64,000 nt of DNA from the NCBI GenBank assembly GCA_003008705.1, contig PDUO01000005.1:3997-67996 (forward strand), given 5' to 3'. Below are positions 13,257-25,190 of this stretch, one piece after another. Under the pieces are notes generated by a model. It made no database searches. It was given only the letters and a program-made list of their open reading frames with translations, and was not told where the DNA came from. The translations under genes and the position numbers were made by a program. Numbering within the stretch: position 1 is the first letter of the stretch; every line of letters begins with the position of its first letter. The stretch comes from Pezicula radicicola. Taxonomy: Eukaryota > Ascomycota > Leotiomycetes > Helotiales > Dermateaceae.

Positions 13257-14957
13257 ATGTCCTCCTCGCCCGCTCCATCAAGTCGTACCCAAGTTGGCGA
13301 AGGAGAGCAGCCACAATCCCCTCCATCACCTGCCGCCAACGAAGAGAATGAAAAGGTCAACAATACATCGAACACGCCAGATCCAATTCTCGTCGATTGG
13401 GAGCCAAACGATAAACATAACCCACGGAACTGGTCGGTTGGCTTTAAGGTTTGGTGTACTTTTCAGCTGTCTATGTTGGCCGTCACGGCAAGCCTGGGAT
13501 CGAGTATTGTATCACCGGGCGACGCAGCTATAGCGGCATATACAGGCGTTAGTTCCGAGGTAGCAGTTTTGTCTATCTCCCTATACATGTGAGTGCTACA
13601 CCAGGTCTCTAATCCTTCTCGTTCATGGCTAAGTATCCTTTACAATTAGTGTTGGGTTTGTAGTAGGCCCAAGCTGCTGGGGACCTGTATCCGAAATATG
13701 GGGCCGAAGATGGAGCATGATTCCGGCCATGTTTTGTCTAGGGCTGTTTTCCATTGGCACAGCCACTAGCAAGAATGCGGCAGCTATCTTCATCACCCGA
13801 TTCTTCGGCGGAGTATTCGGTTCCGCACCTGTCAGTAATGTTTCCGCCGCACTTGGTGATATCTGGGAGCCCAAAGTTCGAGGGACGGCTGTCAGCCTCT
13901 ATGCCGTCTGTGTTGTTGGAGGTCCACTTCTTGGACCCGTTATTGGATCAGCTCTTGTCGTCACTCCGGGTCTTGGTTGGCGGTGGACCGAGTATATCGA
14001 GGCAATCGTTACATTTGCAGTCTCGTTACTCGCCTTGTTTGCTCTGCCCGAATTATATGCGCCAGTCTTGCTCAAACATAAAGCACGCCGGCTACGTAAG
14101 GAGACGGGAAATCAAGCATATTATCATCCGCATGAGCAATTGAAATTAAATCCTAAAACTATCGTCACGAAGCACTTCACCAGACCAATAAAGATGCTAA
14201 TAACAGAACCTATGATTTTATGTATTGGTAGGAAAATTCTCCTTGGAATTTGTAAAATCGATAGTCACTAACAACATCTTTATAGCACCCTATTCGTCAT
14301 TCGTCTACGCATTGTTATACCTTACGCTAGAAATCTTCCCTATAGTGTTCGAAGAAACTCGCGGATGGAGCCCCGTTGTTGGTTCGTTACCATTCCTTGG
14401 ACTCTTCGTAGGGGTTATTTTCGCCCTCGGTGTCAATTTGGGCAATCAGCCTCGCTACAGAAGAATTTCCGAAGCAAACAAAGGCAGGCCAGTACCAGAA
14501 GCTAGACTGCCACCAATGGTAATCTCCAACTTTAAGATATCTTCTTATAGCCAACGCTGACAGCTCCTAGATACTCGGCGGCATCCTCTTTGCCATAGGG
14601 TTATTCTGGTTTGGTTGGACAGCAAATCCCAAGATCCATTGGTTAGCGCCTGTCATTGCAGCTGTATTCATTGGCGCCGGCTTCAATATCATCTTGCAGC
14701 AATGTCTCAATTTCCTTGTCGATACATACGGGCTCTACGCCGCCAGCGCACTATCCGCAAACACCCTCCTGCGGAGTATTCTGGCAGCGGGTTTCCCCCT
14801 CGTAGCGAAACCTATGTTCTATAATCTAGGAGCCGGCCCTGCTATGTCAATTCTGGGAGCTGTGGCTTGCATAGCCATTCCTGTGCCTTTCCTGTTTATG
14901 AAGTATGGGTTGATACTGAGAAGAAAGTCTAAGTTTGCGCCTGTATATGATGATTAG
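13257..14957 (+). CDS. MFS transporter, DHA1-like drug/H+ antiporter
   Basis: Inferred exons: 13257-13588, 13650-14227, 14286-14518 and 14571-14957; three introns of 61, 58 and 52 bp, all GT-AG. I chose the ATG at 13257 because the following residues form the usual Ser/Pro-rich hydrophilic tail (about 60 residues) before helix 1; an upstream ATG at 13206 is in frame. The protein has about 12 hydrophobic segments, WGPVSEIWGRR after helix 2 (MFS motif A region) and the central loop with a LPELYAPVLLKHKARRLR-type sequence found in DHA1 polyamine/multidrug exporters. It probably exports a small molecule across the plasma membrane. It sits between two Zn2Cys6 regulators, an arrangement common in secondary-metabolite loci. 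Confidence 0.9.
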
Positions 14958-15544
14958 ATTTGGGTCGTTAGGAGCGATCACTAGCAGTTCAGCAAAACCA
15001 CCAGCACGACTAGGGTGATCCAGAGCTCAGGTCATAAACCTATAGGCAGAGTTCTTGTACTTGTACTGTACATATATAGATAGACTGGCAAAACTGTAAT
15101 ACTAATGGAATAAAGAAAAAAGTAGATATATTAAATATTAATAATAGCCTAATTCATCTGCTACCTCATCATTAGACTCGATTTCCTCACCACTCTCTTC
15201 CTGAATTCCCTCTTCCAAGGTAATAAAGTCTTGCTGTAGGCTAGGATCACCGATAGTATCAGTAATAATAGTAATCTCCTCATCTTCTCCCTTATTTCCC
15301 TGGGCTTCTTTAGCTTCTTTAGCTCTCTTGTTTGCCTCCTATACTAGAGTTAAGTGCCTTAAACTCGCACTCCGGTATAGCCGGTGAAGACAGTATTTCA
15401 CGTGGTGTTCTCGCTAAACTTCACTAAAGCAGCATAGTCTAAGTCGATTTAGCCACTAAGTTTGTCATCAGGCCACCCAGTTCTTCCTTTCTTAGGCCTG
15501 TGGTTGTCTTCCACTTCCACTATCGATTTTCTCTAGGTACGAGG
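14958..15544. other. Intergenic with transposase-like C-terminal relic on the minus strand
   Basis: On the minus strand, about 15345 down to 15145, an open frame without a start reads as a very acidic tail (runs such as KEAKEAQGNKGEDEEI and EESGEEIESNDEVADE) ending in a stop. Acidic tails of this kind end several fungal DNA-transposon proteins, but I cannot assign the family. The rest is the upstream region of the regulator at 15545. Confidence 0.4.
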
Positions 15545-17651
15545 ATGGAATACAAAGATCCATATCCATCCAGAACCTCGCTGGATCAGCAGAGCAGGGC
15601 CTCAACATCTCACGAGGAGCTCCTTTCCCCACCAATTGAAGACCGGAGCATTGTGCGGTCTTGCCTAACATGCCATCGGCGCAAGATTCGCTGTGACAAG
15701 CGGTCACCCTGCTCCACTTGTGTGCGTAATGACATCCTATGCTGCTATCCCGAAGTCGAGCAGACTCATCGCCGCCAACCAAGGACGTCGCTTCGTGAAA
15801 TCTCCTCGCGTCTCGCGCGGCTCGAGCGAACAATTTCTACGCTCACGAAGAGCGCAGCAACACCAGACTGGGACCGCAAAGCGGCTTCAGATATTACCGC
15901 TCCGCCTGGCGAGGGAGCAATAAGCGATGGTCCCACGACGGGATCATCTCCTGAAGAGCTCCTGGTGCAGGATGGCAATACAAGTCACTACATCAATGAG
16001 GTTATGCTGTCGCGAATTTTAGACGAGGTATGTGCTGCTATGTGATACCTGGACACGGAAGGATCAGGCTAATCCGTCGACTGGCTAGGAACGAGGGCTT
16101 CAGGTGGGGATGAGTAATTCCAGTTTCGATAGCGCCAGGTCTGGGAAGACATGGTCATCTGATCTCGGTGGCATATTCCATGACTTCAACCGATCCACAA
16201 CTGACGTGCAAAGCTGCTATCCTAGCAAGCGGCAAGCTTTGCAGCTATGGCAAACCTTTCTTAATAATGTTGATCCTATCATCAAGATCCTTCATATTCC
16301 AACAACCCAAGCCGCCATCTATACAGCAATAAATAACCCAGGCAACGCAGAATACGATCTCAATGCGCTCTTGTTTGCAATATACTTCGCTGCTACAACT
16401 AGTCTATCGACTGCCGATGCATCGCACTTACTTGGGCAGGATAGTGGCAAGAACCTGCACAAATTTAAGCAAGGACTAGAGCATTCTCTAGCATGCGCCA
16501 ATATATTTGACAAGCCAAGTATGAGATCAATGCAGGCAATGGCATTATACGTTGTGTGTAGGTCCAGTCTACCTTGGGATGTACACTCGCTGATTCTCGG
16601 TCAATAGACTTGTCTTCGTGCTTTTACTACTGGTCGATCAGGCTGGGCACTCACTGGTCTTTCTATTCGACTCGCTCAATCCATGGGCTTACACAGAGAT
16701 GGCAGCAACCTTGGTCTTTCTCCTTTTGAATCGGAAATGCGAAGGCGTGTTTGGTGGTACTTATTTATTGCAGATTCACGTACAGCTGAAGACCTTGGGT
16801 TTACTATCTGTAATTCCGATCAATCTTCTGATACGCGTTTGCCGTTAAACGTCAATGACAGCGACCTGTCCCCCGACATACAAGAGCTGCCGGCGCCTAA
16901 GCCTATGTGGACCGAAATGACCTTCGCCCTTATTAAGATAGAGCTTTGCCAGATCAGTCAGCAGATAATTCATAGGCCAGCGGTGGCTTCTGGTCGCATC
17001 CTAAGCGAATTATCGAAGGCTCAAGTCCTAAAAGATCTCAGGACACGCCTCGAAGATAAATATCTCAAATACTGGGATCAAAACATCCCTATACATCGAG
17101 TGTCGTCACTCTTAACACCTATCATTCTAGCGAAGTTAGAATTTATCATTCAACAGCAGACATTACAGCGTTGCGGTACACAGAAAACCGCATCTGACGC
17201 AAATGAAGACACTCTGATGTTAGCGTGCCAGCTACTGGAGAATTTTTTCCATCTAACAACAGATGAGCTTCTGAGAGGCTTCCATTGGTATTTAGGCAGC
17301 TATACTCAGTATCATCTACTTACGTACTTACTCTGGCACCTTTGTGTGAAGCCAGACGGGCCGAATGTAGAGCAGGCATGGAATACTATTGAACGCTCCT
17401 TTCAAATCGCCGAGCATCGCCAACTTACGGCTGAATCGGAATCGAAATGGGCAGTTCTTCGGCTATTGAGAGAGAAAGCCGTACTTGTACGAGAAACTTA
17501 CAACGCAGGGCTGGAGAATAATAATGAGACTCTCGCACAACAATTTGGAATGGCATATTCAGCCAGCGAACTTGGCGTGCCACCAGATATTTTTGGGTTA
17601 AGTGGATCCTGGAACTGGGACGTGTCCAACCAATTAGACGGATTTTTATAG
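15545..17651 (+). CDS. Zn2Cys6 transcription factor with fungal-specific TF domain
   Basis: Inferred exons: 15545-16027, 16104-16553 and 16608-17651 (introns 76 and 54 bp). The zinc cluster is CLTCHRRKIRCDKRSPCSTC followed by VRNDILC, about 40 residues from the start. Downstream comes a short coiled-coil-like stretch (SRLARLERTISTL) and the fungal_trans domain, with LWQTFLNNVDPIIKILH and the conserved SIRLAQSMGLHRDG directly after the second intron. The open frame also extends upstream to 15500, but 15545 is the first ATG giving a normal N-terminus. It is a separate gene from the regulator at 10441, whose zinc-cluster spacing and sequence differ. Two regulators around one exporter suggest a local regulon. 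Target genes are unknown. Confidence 0.9.
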
Positions 17652-19110
17652 CTAGAGTAACGTGGTGGAGGATCTTAATATGTGTTGCTTCAATAGCATG
17701 TAGGTCCAAAGCTAGTAAATAAAGCGTTATTTTCTATGACTAGAAGTCGCATTAACGTCCTCTAGACTCGGAATAGGTTACCATTCCTACGTAGGTCACG
17801 GAATGAGAGGCGTGGTATTCTATAAGTTGTGACATATTTTTAGAAAAGCGCGGAAGCTTAGACGACAGCATCAGCCCTACAAATCATAAATTTAACGGCT
17901 GGCCTGATTGGTTTTCGTAGCTATACCTGCAGAGCTATATTTGCAGTTTAGCAATTAACAGGGACACAAAGTACAGATCCCTATCCTAGGTACTCACTTC
18001 TGGACTGCAGCTTCCTACATTCTGTTTTCGAGATTCCTGAATCCTGTCATCTGGACCTAGGGTACTTGCAAAATGTTCTAAAATATGAAAAACTCAGCCT
18101 TACACAACCGTGTCACTAGCCACAAGTTATTGACGGCCCGCATACTGGGAGTAGTGCGATCCCTAAAATATCGGTGGTAGGCCTTATATAACTATTGTTG
18201 GTCGTTTGTTGCAAGCTTGCGAGCAGGATCCATCACTTATAGGGAGCGTTAGAAGTTCTAAGATTCGTGGTTCAATTTTGCGACAGTTTTTGAAAAGGTC
18301 CAACGTTGCGGCTTTCACAGATAATAGGGAGGCTTTGTCAAGTTTAGCGCGCAAGAGAGATGAATCGATTATCGAACAGATCCTCCTCCATTGCGATGCC
18401 TAATGAGACCATCAGTACCAGATGGATAACGTCGAACACACTGGGATACCTAGAGGGGCTCTCTTCTCCGCTCTTATCAGCGATGTGCCGTTAATATAAA
18501 AGCATATTTCCAGGGTCGTTACGTTCTAGTTGTAATGTGTTAGCAACCGTTTTTATATAAGGCCTACTAACCGCCGTGCTAGCACCGAGATCAAGTATTC
18601 TAGCAATCACCGAGAAGTTCCAACCTGCTTAAAGGCAACCTCCCTTAGATCGCCCATAACATCTCTATTAATAGCAGGTTTGTAAATAATACGTAGTCGC
18701 TCTTGCTATTATTTAAAGGCTAACAACTATGATTTTCGATATATTACTATCTGTCTTAACTGGCTCGATATATTACTTACTAATAGTGATGTTTTCTTAT
18801 CATTTCCCTTGATTATTAACTAGTCTATAGTAGTAGAGAAGCATCCTATTCCTGGCACCTACGGTCCTAAACTAGCCAGCTACAGCCGATCCCCCCTCCC
18901 CTCCCCCCTTCAAATTCTCAATCGATCGTCCCTGATCTTATCTTCTACCTTTAAAACTTAGGGAAAAAATTAGTAGAGTTCCTACACTAATCCTTTGGCC
19001 GAATATATATTGCGAGTATAGTATTAACTATGCCTAGATTTCGTATAACAAACTTCTTTATATCGTAGAGGAAGCACGAAAATTTAATGTTTCTATCTAT
19101 CTAAACACTT
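17652..19110. other. Intergenic; possible MITE at 18172-18575
   Basis: An imperfect inverted repeat, sharing the core TAGGCCTTATATAA, lies at about 18172-18191 and 18553-18575, enclosing roughly 400 bp that includes a 65-codon frame with no recognisable domain. A non-autonomous transposon is plausible. C- and A-rich runs occur near 18890-18910. No gene supported. Confidence 0.4.
18172..18575. mobile_element. Possible MITE with imperfect inverted termini
   Basis: GGTGGTAGGCCTTATATAA at the left and the complement of TTATATAAGGCCTACTAACC at the right. The core of 14 bases is exact; the flanks are imperfect and no target-site duplication is evident. Confidence 0.35.
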
Positions 19111-19114
19111 TATA

Positions 19115-20470
19115 TTAGCATAGGTACGCTAATAAGTACGTTAGATAACTTCCTGCTATAAGTGACTGTAAAATACAGATCAGGTTAATGCTTTCAGGCA
19201 TCTTCCTAATAAGGCTAAAAGCTTCAAGCCAGTGTAGGAAGTGCGCATAGAGGAAGTCATAGACCATGCCTCTATCTATAATACGCTGTTAGCTTTGTTA
19301 TAGGTGAAATACCCAGTAAAGGCAGGCATAATCGAGATCAGGGGGTATACGGTCAGTGATAATCTCTGTGCCCATTTCGCTTCTCAACTTTCCAAGTTCT
19401 CGAATATTGCAAATGTCTTTCCTAAGCCCGTTATTGCTTGCCATACGCTAGATACACTTCGACGCGAATATTGTGTGTGTTTCTGTAGGGTTAATCCGAA
19501 AATTGTCTATGCTTGCTCCTTTATGTCCAAACATAAAGTCACTAAACGACTTACGTAGGAGACGCACAGGAGCGTTACAGTCTCTACGACCATTGAGTAC
19601 AGCATGGAGGCTTCGAAGCCAATGGTTGACTTCGTCTTCCTCAATATTAAGAATAGCTGCCGAACTTTATGCTAGAAGCGGAGTGGCGAGAAGGATAGGA
19701 GATCATAGTACTAACACTGCTTGCGACTAATCCTCTCTATTAAGAGGTTTCGGCTTTTAGCCTTCCTCATAGCTACCGAAAAACACTTGACAGAGGATTG
19801 GCAGATAGATCTGGTCAAGCTGCAACGCATTACTATCACACTCCTTAAGCCAAAGGCTCAACATCACTGGTTTGTTTCTCCCAGTTCCATCATCAGCCGA
19901 CCGACAGGGTGTTGCCGCGTGAAGAAACAATAATCAAGGGGTTCGTGGCCAAGCAGACTAGACGGTTAAGGTCTTTTGGATCTGGCCAAGGATTTTTTGG
20001 GATCTTAAACTTAGCCTTGATGACTGTAAATCTCGCTTTCAGGAAGGTATCTATATCGGCTTTTGTTTCGTTGTAAAATTCTTCGTGTAATACGAGCTTG
20101 CAGTAGGTAGAGTCCTTCAGATTTTTCAAAGGCGTAGTCTATCCCACATTCGAACCTGCTCGTCAGAAACACGCGCAAGCGCATAACTCTGAGCCCCTGA
20201 AGCTGTAAAATTAGTCCGAGAATCTCTATAATGTGGTTGTATTGTCCGCATTCGTCTAGCGTATCGATGACAATGACTCTTGTCAAGATACCTGACTTGT
20301 CAGGAACGCTCTCGGAGAGTGGACTCAGAATAAACATCTTGAATTATTCTTTCAGAGCTTTGTTCTCAACTTTCGCATTTCTCAGAATATCCAGAGAATT
20401 GAATGGCGGCATATTATTGTTGATTAATTGCGCAATAAAGTTGGGTAGGTGGTAATTTTTCCATATTGGT
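19115..20470 (-). pseudogene. NACHT-domain (NLR/STAND-type) gene relic
   Basis: Read from 20470 down, the order is: a lead-in (FNSLDILRNAKVENKALKE), an in-frame TAA at 20344-20346, then FKMFILSPLSES, the Walker B motif VIVIDTLDECG (about 20250-20281) and the sensor-like LRVFLTSRFE. After a frameshift near 20115-20130 come TKADIDTFLKARF and NPWPDPKDLNRLVCLATNP, then from about 19670 the post-NACHT helical part (VRLLRKSFSDF, SNNGLRKDICNI, DLDYACLYWVFH, FLHWLEAFSLI). This order is that of HET-E-like fungal NLRs. The stop sits where a glutamine would be usual, so a CAA to TAA change is likely. At least three disruptions make it dead; no N-terminal effector domain or P-loop could be found. Confidence 0.8.
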
Positions 20471-20795
20471 GGCCACCTCCTATTAGCGTAGTCCATAAGA
20501 AGCTACTAACTAAGGGAACCGAAGGCACCTCGATTAGGTGTCAGGCTTTAATAGTCTTAGAACTAAGTTCAATTACGTGGTAATAAGATAAGAGCATTCG
20601 AAGAGTAAAGAAGCGTTGTATTAAGTCGATAGACTAATTACTACGGAAGAGAAGAAAGTAATAGCTATATACAGTATAAACAAATCAATATATTCGACAA
20701 GGTCGAGTTGACCGGAGTTGGCTCAGTTAAGTATCAACCCCCCAAAATGTTGTACCTAAATCTATGTAGGCTAGTTGTGAAGGAAGCTTCATATT
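20471..20795. other. Intergenic, nothing seen
   Basis: No open frame, repeat or regulatory signal that I can support between the NACHT relic and the 3-prime end of the FAD-linked oxidase. Confidence 0.5.
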
Positions 20796-22511
20796 TTATA
20801 CTAGTGGTTCATCAAACCGGAACAGGTTGTCCGGGTCCCACTTCGTCTTGAGTGCATCAAGACGTGGTAGATTTTCCTGTCCGTACAACGGCACCATGCC
20901 TTCATCGCCATGCCCATAGCTGACATATACCTTCAGTTCATCAAATCCGCTCGTAGCCTGAAATAGGCTGCGAGATTGAACTCCAAATGTGTTGACCGTG
21001 TCTTCGAGGGTCGCATCGCCAGCTGGATATCCGAAATTAAAAAGACTAGAAGAAAGGTCTGTTACTATGATTTCAGTCCGCAAAATGTGAAAGAATCCTT
21101 ACACATGCGCAGTTATATCTCGATGCGGATAAGCGGTTGCGTTGTCCGGGACTGCTCTGACTGCCTGGGTTGGGAATGCTTCCATATAGAAGATGCTGCC
21201 CGCCTGTAGTTCGGAATTGGCTTGTAAAAAGGCATCCCATTCCGAAAAAAAAGTCTCAAACGTATCGAGGTCGTATGACTTGATGCCTATTCCGTAAAGA
21301 TTTGCGTTGACGGATTTCTCACAGCCTACCTCTCCCCAGAAAGTTGCGGCAATCATATCGCTCCATGGTACCTCCGACACATTGTATCGAATAGGATTAG
21401 CGTTCAGAATAGGCTCGATGAGCGCCTGTCCTTCGTCTAGAGAACCCGCGTAGACCGCATTGAATGTAAGAAATGTCTAAATATTGCAGAGTGGTAAGCA
21501 GGTATAAGGTTGAAAGTTTAGAAATGAGCTTTTCACCTCATTAGTATCTGTTGAGTAGCTCGATCGCAGCGTAAGGGCCAATTTCGCTGGAAGAGTCTCT
21601 TCGTACTGCTTCAAGTAGTCCATAACAACTGTGCTTGAGTTCAGAGGCAAGTCGATATCCGCGTTCATGATGTTAGACGACGTCAGGTCATACACCCTAT
21701 ATGTGGCGGATAAGATGATGCCGTAGTTCATACCGGCACCGCGAATACCCCAGAACAGATCGGAGTTCTCAGTCTCAGAAGCCGTTACAGCGCCGTTCGC
21801 TGTAACAATGTCTACGCTGAGCAGCGCATCGAGGATCATACCATGGAGGCCATTGTATCGTCCCACTCCGCCGCCTAATGTTGCGCCAACCATACCAACG
21901 CATGGGCAGGAGCCCGTGGCTTTGAATTAAAATTAGCAAGCGCCCGCTTTGAAGGGAGAAAGTAGTATGTACGGATTTCTTTTCCTGCTTGATAAACAGG
22001 ATCCCACACCTCGCTAAACACGGTACCTCCACCAATTGTAAGGGTGTTTGCCTCCGCATCAACAGATACGTTCTTGAAGAACCCCAAGTCAATTTTGATG
22101 CCATTTTGTAGCTTTCCGAATGTTGTAGCGAATCCATGGCCTCCACCCGATGCAAGGAAAGATATATTGAAATCCGAACAGAAAGAAACCTGAGAAGAAT
22201 GGCATAGTCAGTGATATGGTCGCCGACCTGTGAACAACAATTAGGTTGCTTACAATCTTCTGCACATCACTCTCTGTGGCTGGCTTGACAGATGCAATAT
22301 ATGTTGGGGCGTCGTGGACAGTGTAGCGTTGAGACTCCGTTGTCCAATTCGTGTCAGTGGGAAGGAAAATCTGCGTCTGAGATGAGAGATCCTGGTGTAA
22401 CGTCTCCAACAATTCTGAGAAGCTTGTGTTAAAGTCAGAAGAGACAGCTCCCCCCAACGGCACAGACGCTGCGGCCGTGAGGAAGAAAGCTAGGGCTGAC
22501 GACAAATGCAT
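20796..22511 (-). CDS. Secreted FAD-linked oxidoreductase, berberine bridge enzyme type
   Basis: Inferred exons on the minus strand: 22511-22254, 22189-21973, 21919-21537, 21476-21103 and 21045-20796; introns 53-64 bp, all GT-AG; product 493 aa. The first about 22 residues are a signal peptide. The FAD-binding half contains GGGHGF, where the histidine is residue 104, and GSCPCVG after the second splice site (Cys163). These match the two covalent FAD attachment points of BBE-like oxidases, so a bicovalent flavin is likely. The C-terminal WDPDNLF is the usual BBE ending. Such enzymes oxidise alcohols or C-H bonds, or drive oxidative cyclisation, in fungal metabolites using O2. It is divergent from the GST gene; a repeated CGG-rich element lies between them. 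Confidence 0.92.
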
Positions 22512-23090
22512 TTTCTATGACGAAGTCAATTGAAACTTGAAACCCGAAAAACCAATCAAACTTGGATGCAAGCCTGAAGAGCAATTGGTCAGTAAGGACA
22601 CACGCTCAGTATATAGTGGGTGGTGGTCGTTCCGGAAGAGAGCTGTTTCTACGCGAGAGCTCGGGAGAAGTTTGTGAATCGGAAATACTCGTACTCCGCC
22701 GTGGAGCATTCGGCTGAAGTGATCTCTACGGCACCGCGGCACCATGTATAATGAATGGATTCGGGGTTACTCCGATGAGTAAAGCGCAAGGGGTGGTATT
22801 CGGCTCGGAGTTTCTCAGTGATTTTTGGCGGCAGTAACCTGAACCATCAATCTTGCAGTGAGCATACATTTCGCCAAACATACATCCTGAAGGAGATGAA
22901 AGGGGTGCATTGCTCTTCCAAGCTACATATTATGCCTTTCGATCGTGTGACCACAATCAAACGAGGTCAACCCTATTACACCGACCCTGCCACTTATTGA
23001 CAGATATATTTTGGATAGATTGTGACTGTTCAGTTGATTTGAAAACTTATTCTCCATCCAGCCAGATACTTAATCCTCTAATCCACCACA
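22512..23090. promoter_or_regulatory. Divergent promoter of oxidase and GST
   Basis: 579 bp between the two start codons. It contains the repeat element described separately (22758-22831) and a partial look-alike at 22691-22722 (TACTCCG and ATTCGGCT in the same order). CGG/CCG triplets are frequent, as expected for Zn2Cys6 targets. Short frames here show no domain. Confidence 0.45.
22758..22831 (+). promoter_or_regulatory. Repeated CGG-containing element, copy 1
   Basis: Begins TTCGGGGTTACTCCGAT (an inverted CGG-N7-CCG pair) and ends ATTCGGCTCGGAGTTTCTCA. A second copy on the same strand lies at 50751-50832 upstream of the MCT-type transporter. It is about 260 bp from the GST start and 250 bp from the oxidase start. 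It could be a regulator-binding module or a short dispersed repeat. Confidence 0.55.
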
Positions 23091-23837
23091 ATGGCCATCA
23101 CCATTGTCGGCTCCGCTACCAGTACCTGCAGCCAGCGTGTCCTCGCGACCTGCCTGGAGCTCGGCATCCCTTACACCTTGCGTGTCCTAGATTTCGCTGC
23201 CAAGGAGCACAAGTCTGAGGCTTTCATAAAGCTCCAACCATGGGGAAAGGTGCCCGTGCTTGAGGATGATGGCGTCTTCATCTTCGAGAGCCGAGCGATC
23301 TGTAAATACCTAGTCGCCAAGCATGCCGCCGAGAAAAGGTCAACTCTTATGCCGGACATGAAGGATCTAAAGGCGTATGGCTTGTTCGAACAGGCGTGCA
23401 GCATTGAGCTATGTTACTTTAATTCTCCTGTTGAGGGGTTAGCTTATGAGAAAATCTTCAAGGCGTAGGTTTGTTTTTTCCTTTTCCCCTTTCCTATTAT
23501 ATGTCCTTCGCATTCCTTCCTATTTTATGATGATGGTGAATCTCACTGATTGGAACATAGGTGGCACGGTGCAGGTGAGGCTGATGAAGCCCTCGTTGCT
23601 AAGTACACGTCGCAGCTTGATACGACTCTGAAAGTGTACGATGTGATCCTGGCCAAGCAGAAGTATATCGGAGGGGATGAGTTCACGCTCGCGGATATCT
23701 ACCACTTACCGTATGGAAAGAAGGTAATTGATGTAGGGCTCGGCTCTACGTTGGAGAAGTATCCTAATGTTTGGGCTTGGTGGCAGAGGTGCTCCGAGAG
23801 AGACAGCTGGAAGAAGGTGGCCGCTGGGCAGGTATAA
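23091..23837 (+). CDS. Glutathione S-transferase
   Basis: Two exons, 23091-23464 and 23561-23837 (intron 96 bp), giving 216 aa, the usual GST length. The N-terminal thioredoxin-fold domain shows the GST pattern with NPWGKVPVL-like QPWGKVPVLEDDG (glutathione-binding cis-Pro) and ESRAICKYL (Glu-Ser contacting the glutathione gamma-glutamyl group). The C-terminal helical domain has FTLADIYHLPY, the conserved N-capping box region. It most resembles phi/theta-like fungal GSTs. It conjugates or isomerises electrophiles in the cytosol; beside an oxidase and near a polyketide cluster it may detoxify or transform a reactive product. Confidence 0.92.
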
Positions 23838-23924
23838 GCTGTTGTCTATGGAATTTATGAAGCAAGAAAATGGCACTCAGGCATGATTATTTGAGTTGCT
23901 AATAAAATTCAAATAGAATGACAT

Positions 23925-25190
23925 GGATTCTTCTTGCTGTAGTCGTTGCTTTAGACATCTGAAGAGAGCTGTAGGTACTAGAGCCTTCTATGTTGCCTTT
24001 TTCGTCATAGCTTTTTCTGCCTTAACTTCAGCACTAACCCTTTCCTTTTCCTCCTTTGCAATCTGCCTTTGTATAGCCTCCTCTTCCTTTCTAGATGTGG
24101 CAGCAGCTTTCTTTGCGTTCTTCTGCTACTTTTTCACCTCTCTTTGTGTTTTAATAATGATATGTAGTTGCGGGCCTGAGCGATCTTGCTAGGGCTCTAG
24201 AGCTTACACCTAGTTGACACTTCCCCACTAATATCAAGCTTCTTTCCACGCCTACGCTTAGCTTTTTCGTGATTAATAGCCTTAAATAACCCTTTCTTGG
24301 CGTGATTATCAATCTTATGTTATGTTGTAAGCTTTATACTTGCATTCAAAATAGCTGAGAGATTAGTAGTTATAGGCTCTTTTTTAAATTGCCGATAGGC
24401 ACGTTGCATAGCTTTGCAGATCATTAGAGTCTTTAGAGGTAAAGGTGAGTTTAAAAGAGGAGCTATTAGTAGAATTTTAACTCAGGATATAACTATCTGG
24501 GAGTTGATTGGCTATATGCTAGCTTTTTCGAAGGTGTAGGTAATATTCGACTTAGTAAAAGACTGTTCCTACGCTTGCTTAAAAAAAGACCAAAATCCAC
24601 GTTTTGCAAGAGTTAAGTGTAATAAAGTCTGAATAATAGTATATGTAATAATTTAAGAATAAGCTATCGATAGGGGCCTAAATAGTCTAACGTTAAGAGG
24701 CTATAAACAATAGGTTAAATGTAGAGGCAGAATAAGCACTATAATTCGGAGGCTTTCTACGAGCTCGATAAACTCTATATTAGTGGCTAGAGTAGCTATT
24801 AACTATTAAGAGGCTTCTTCGATTCCTAGCTAGATCTTTAGTAGCTAAATAGAATACATCGCGTAGCTATATTAACCTAATCTAGATACTACTCTATCTA
24901 TTTAGGCTACTGGTAAAGTATACCCTATCCTTCTTAGTATTAATAGTTTCTACCTAACTATCCCAAACGTCTCTAGAGGCGCTCCTATATACTAGAGGTA
25001 ATAGAATTACTCTACTTATAGTAGATATATAAGCTAAGAGACTTATAAATTCTCTACTCTTATCTTATATAGTTACCTTAATCTAGCCTTATTTATATAC
25101 CCTTAATAATTGTATCTAACTAATAACAAGGTCTTTCTCGTCCTAATTATATATGTTTTCGGCTATAATATAATAGGTTTCATCAAAAAG
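23925..25190 (-). mobile_element. Degenerate pogo/Fot1-like DNA transposon relic
   Basis: Read on the minus strand from about 24360, broken frames spell KKGLFKAINHEKAKRRRGKKL followed by a SPSKIAQAR-type motif and then a Lys/Glu/Ala-rich tail (KEEEAIQRQIAKEEKERVS, 24130-24010). This is the order seen at the C-terminus of fungal CENP-B/pogo-like DDE transposases. Further upstream (24360-25190) the sequence is AT-rich and full of stops, consistent with RIP of the catalytic part. No terminal repeats could be defined. Confidence 0.55.

Noticed and set aside
18206..18403. 65-codon frame
   Set aside because: Lies inside a possible MITE; no domain, no homologous pattern recognised.
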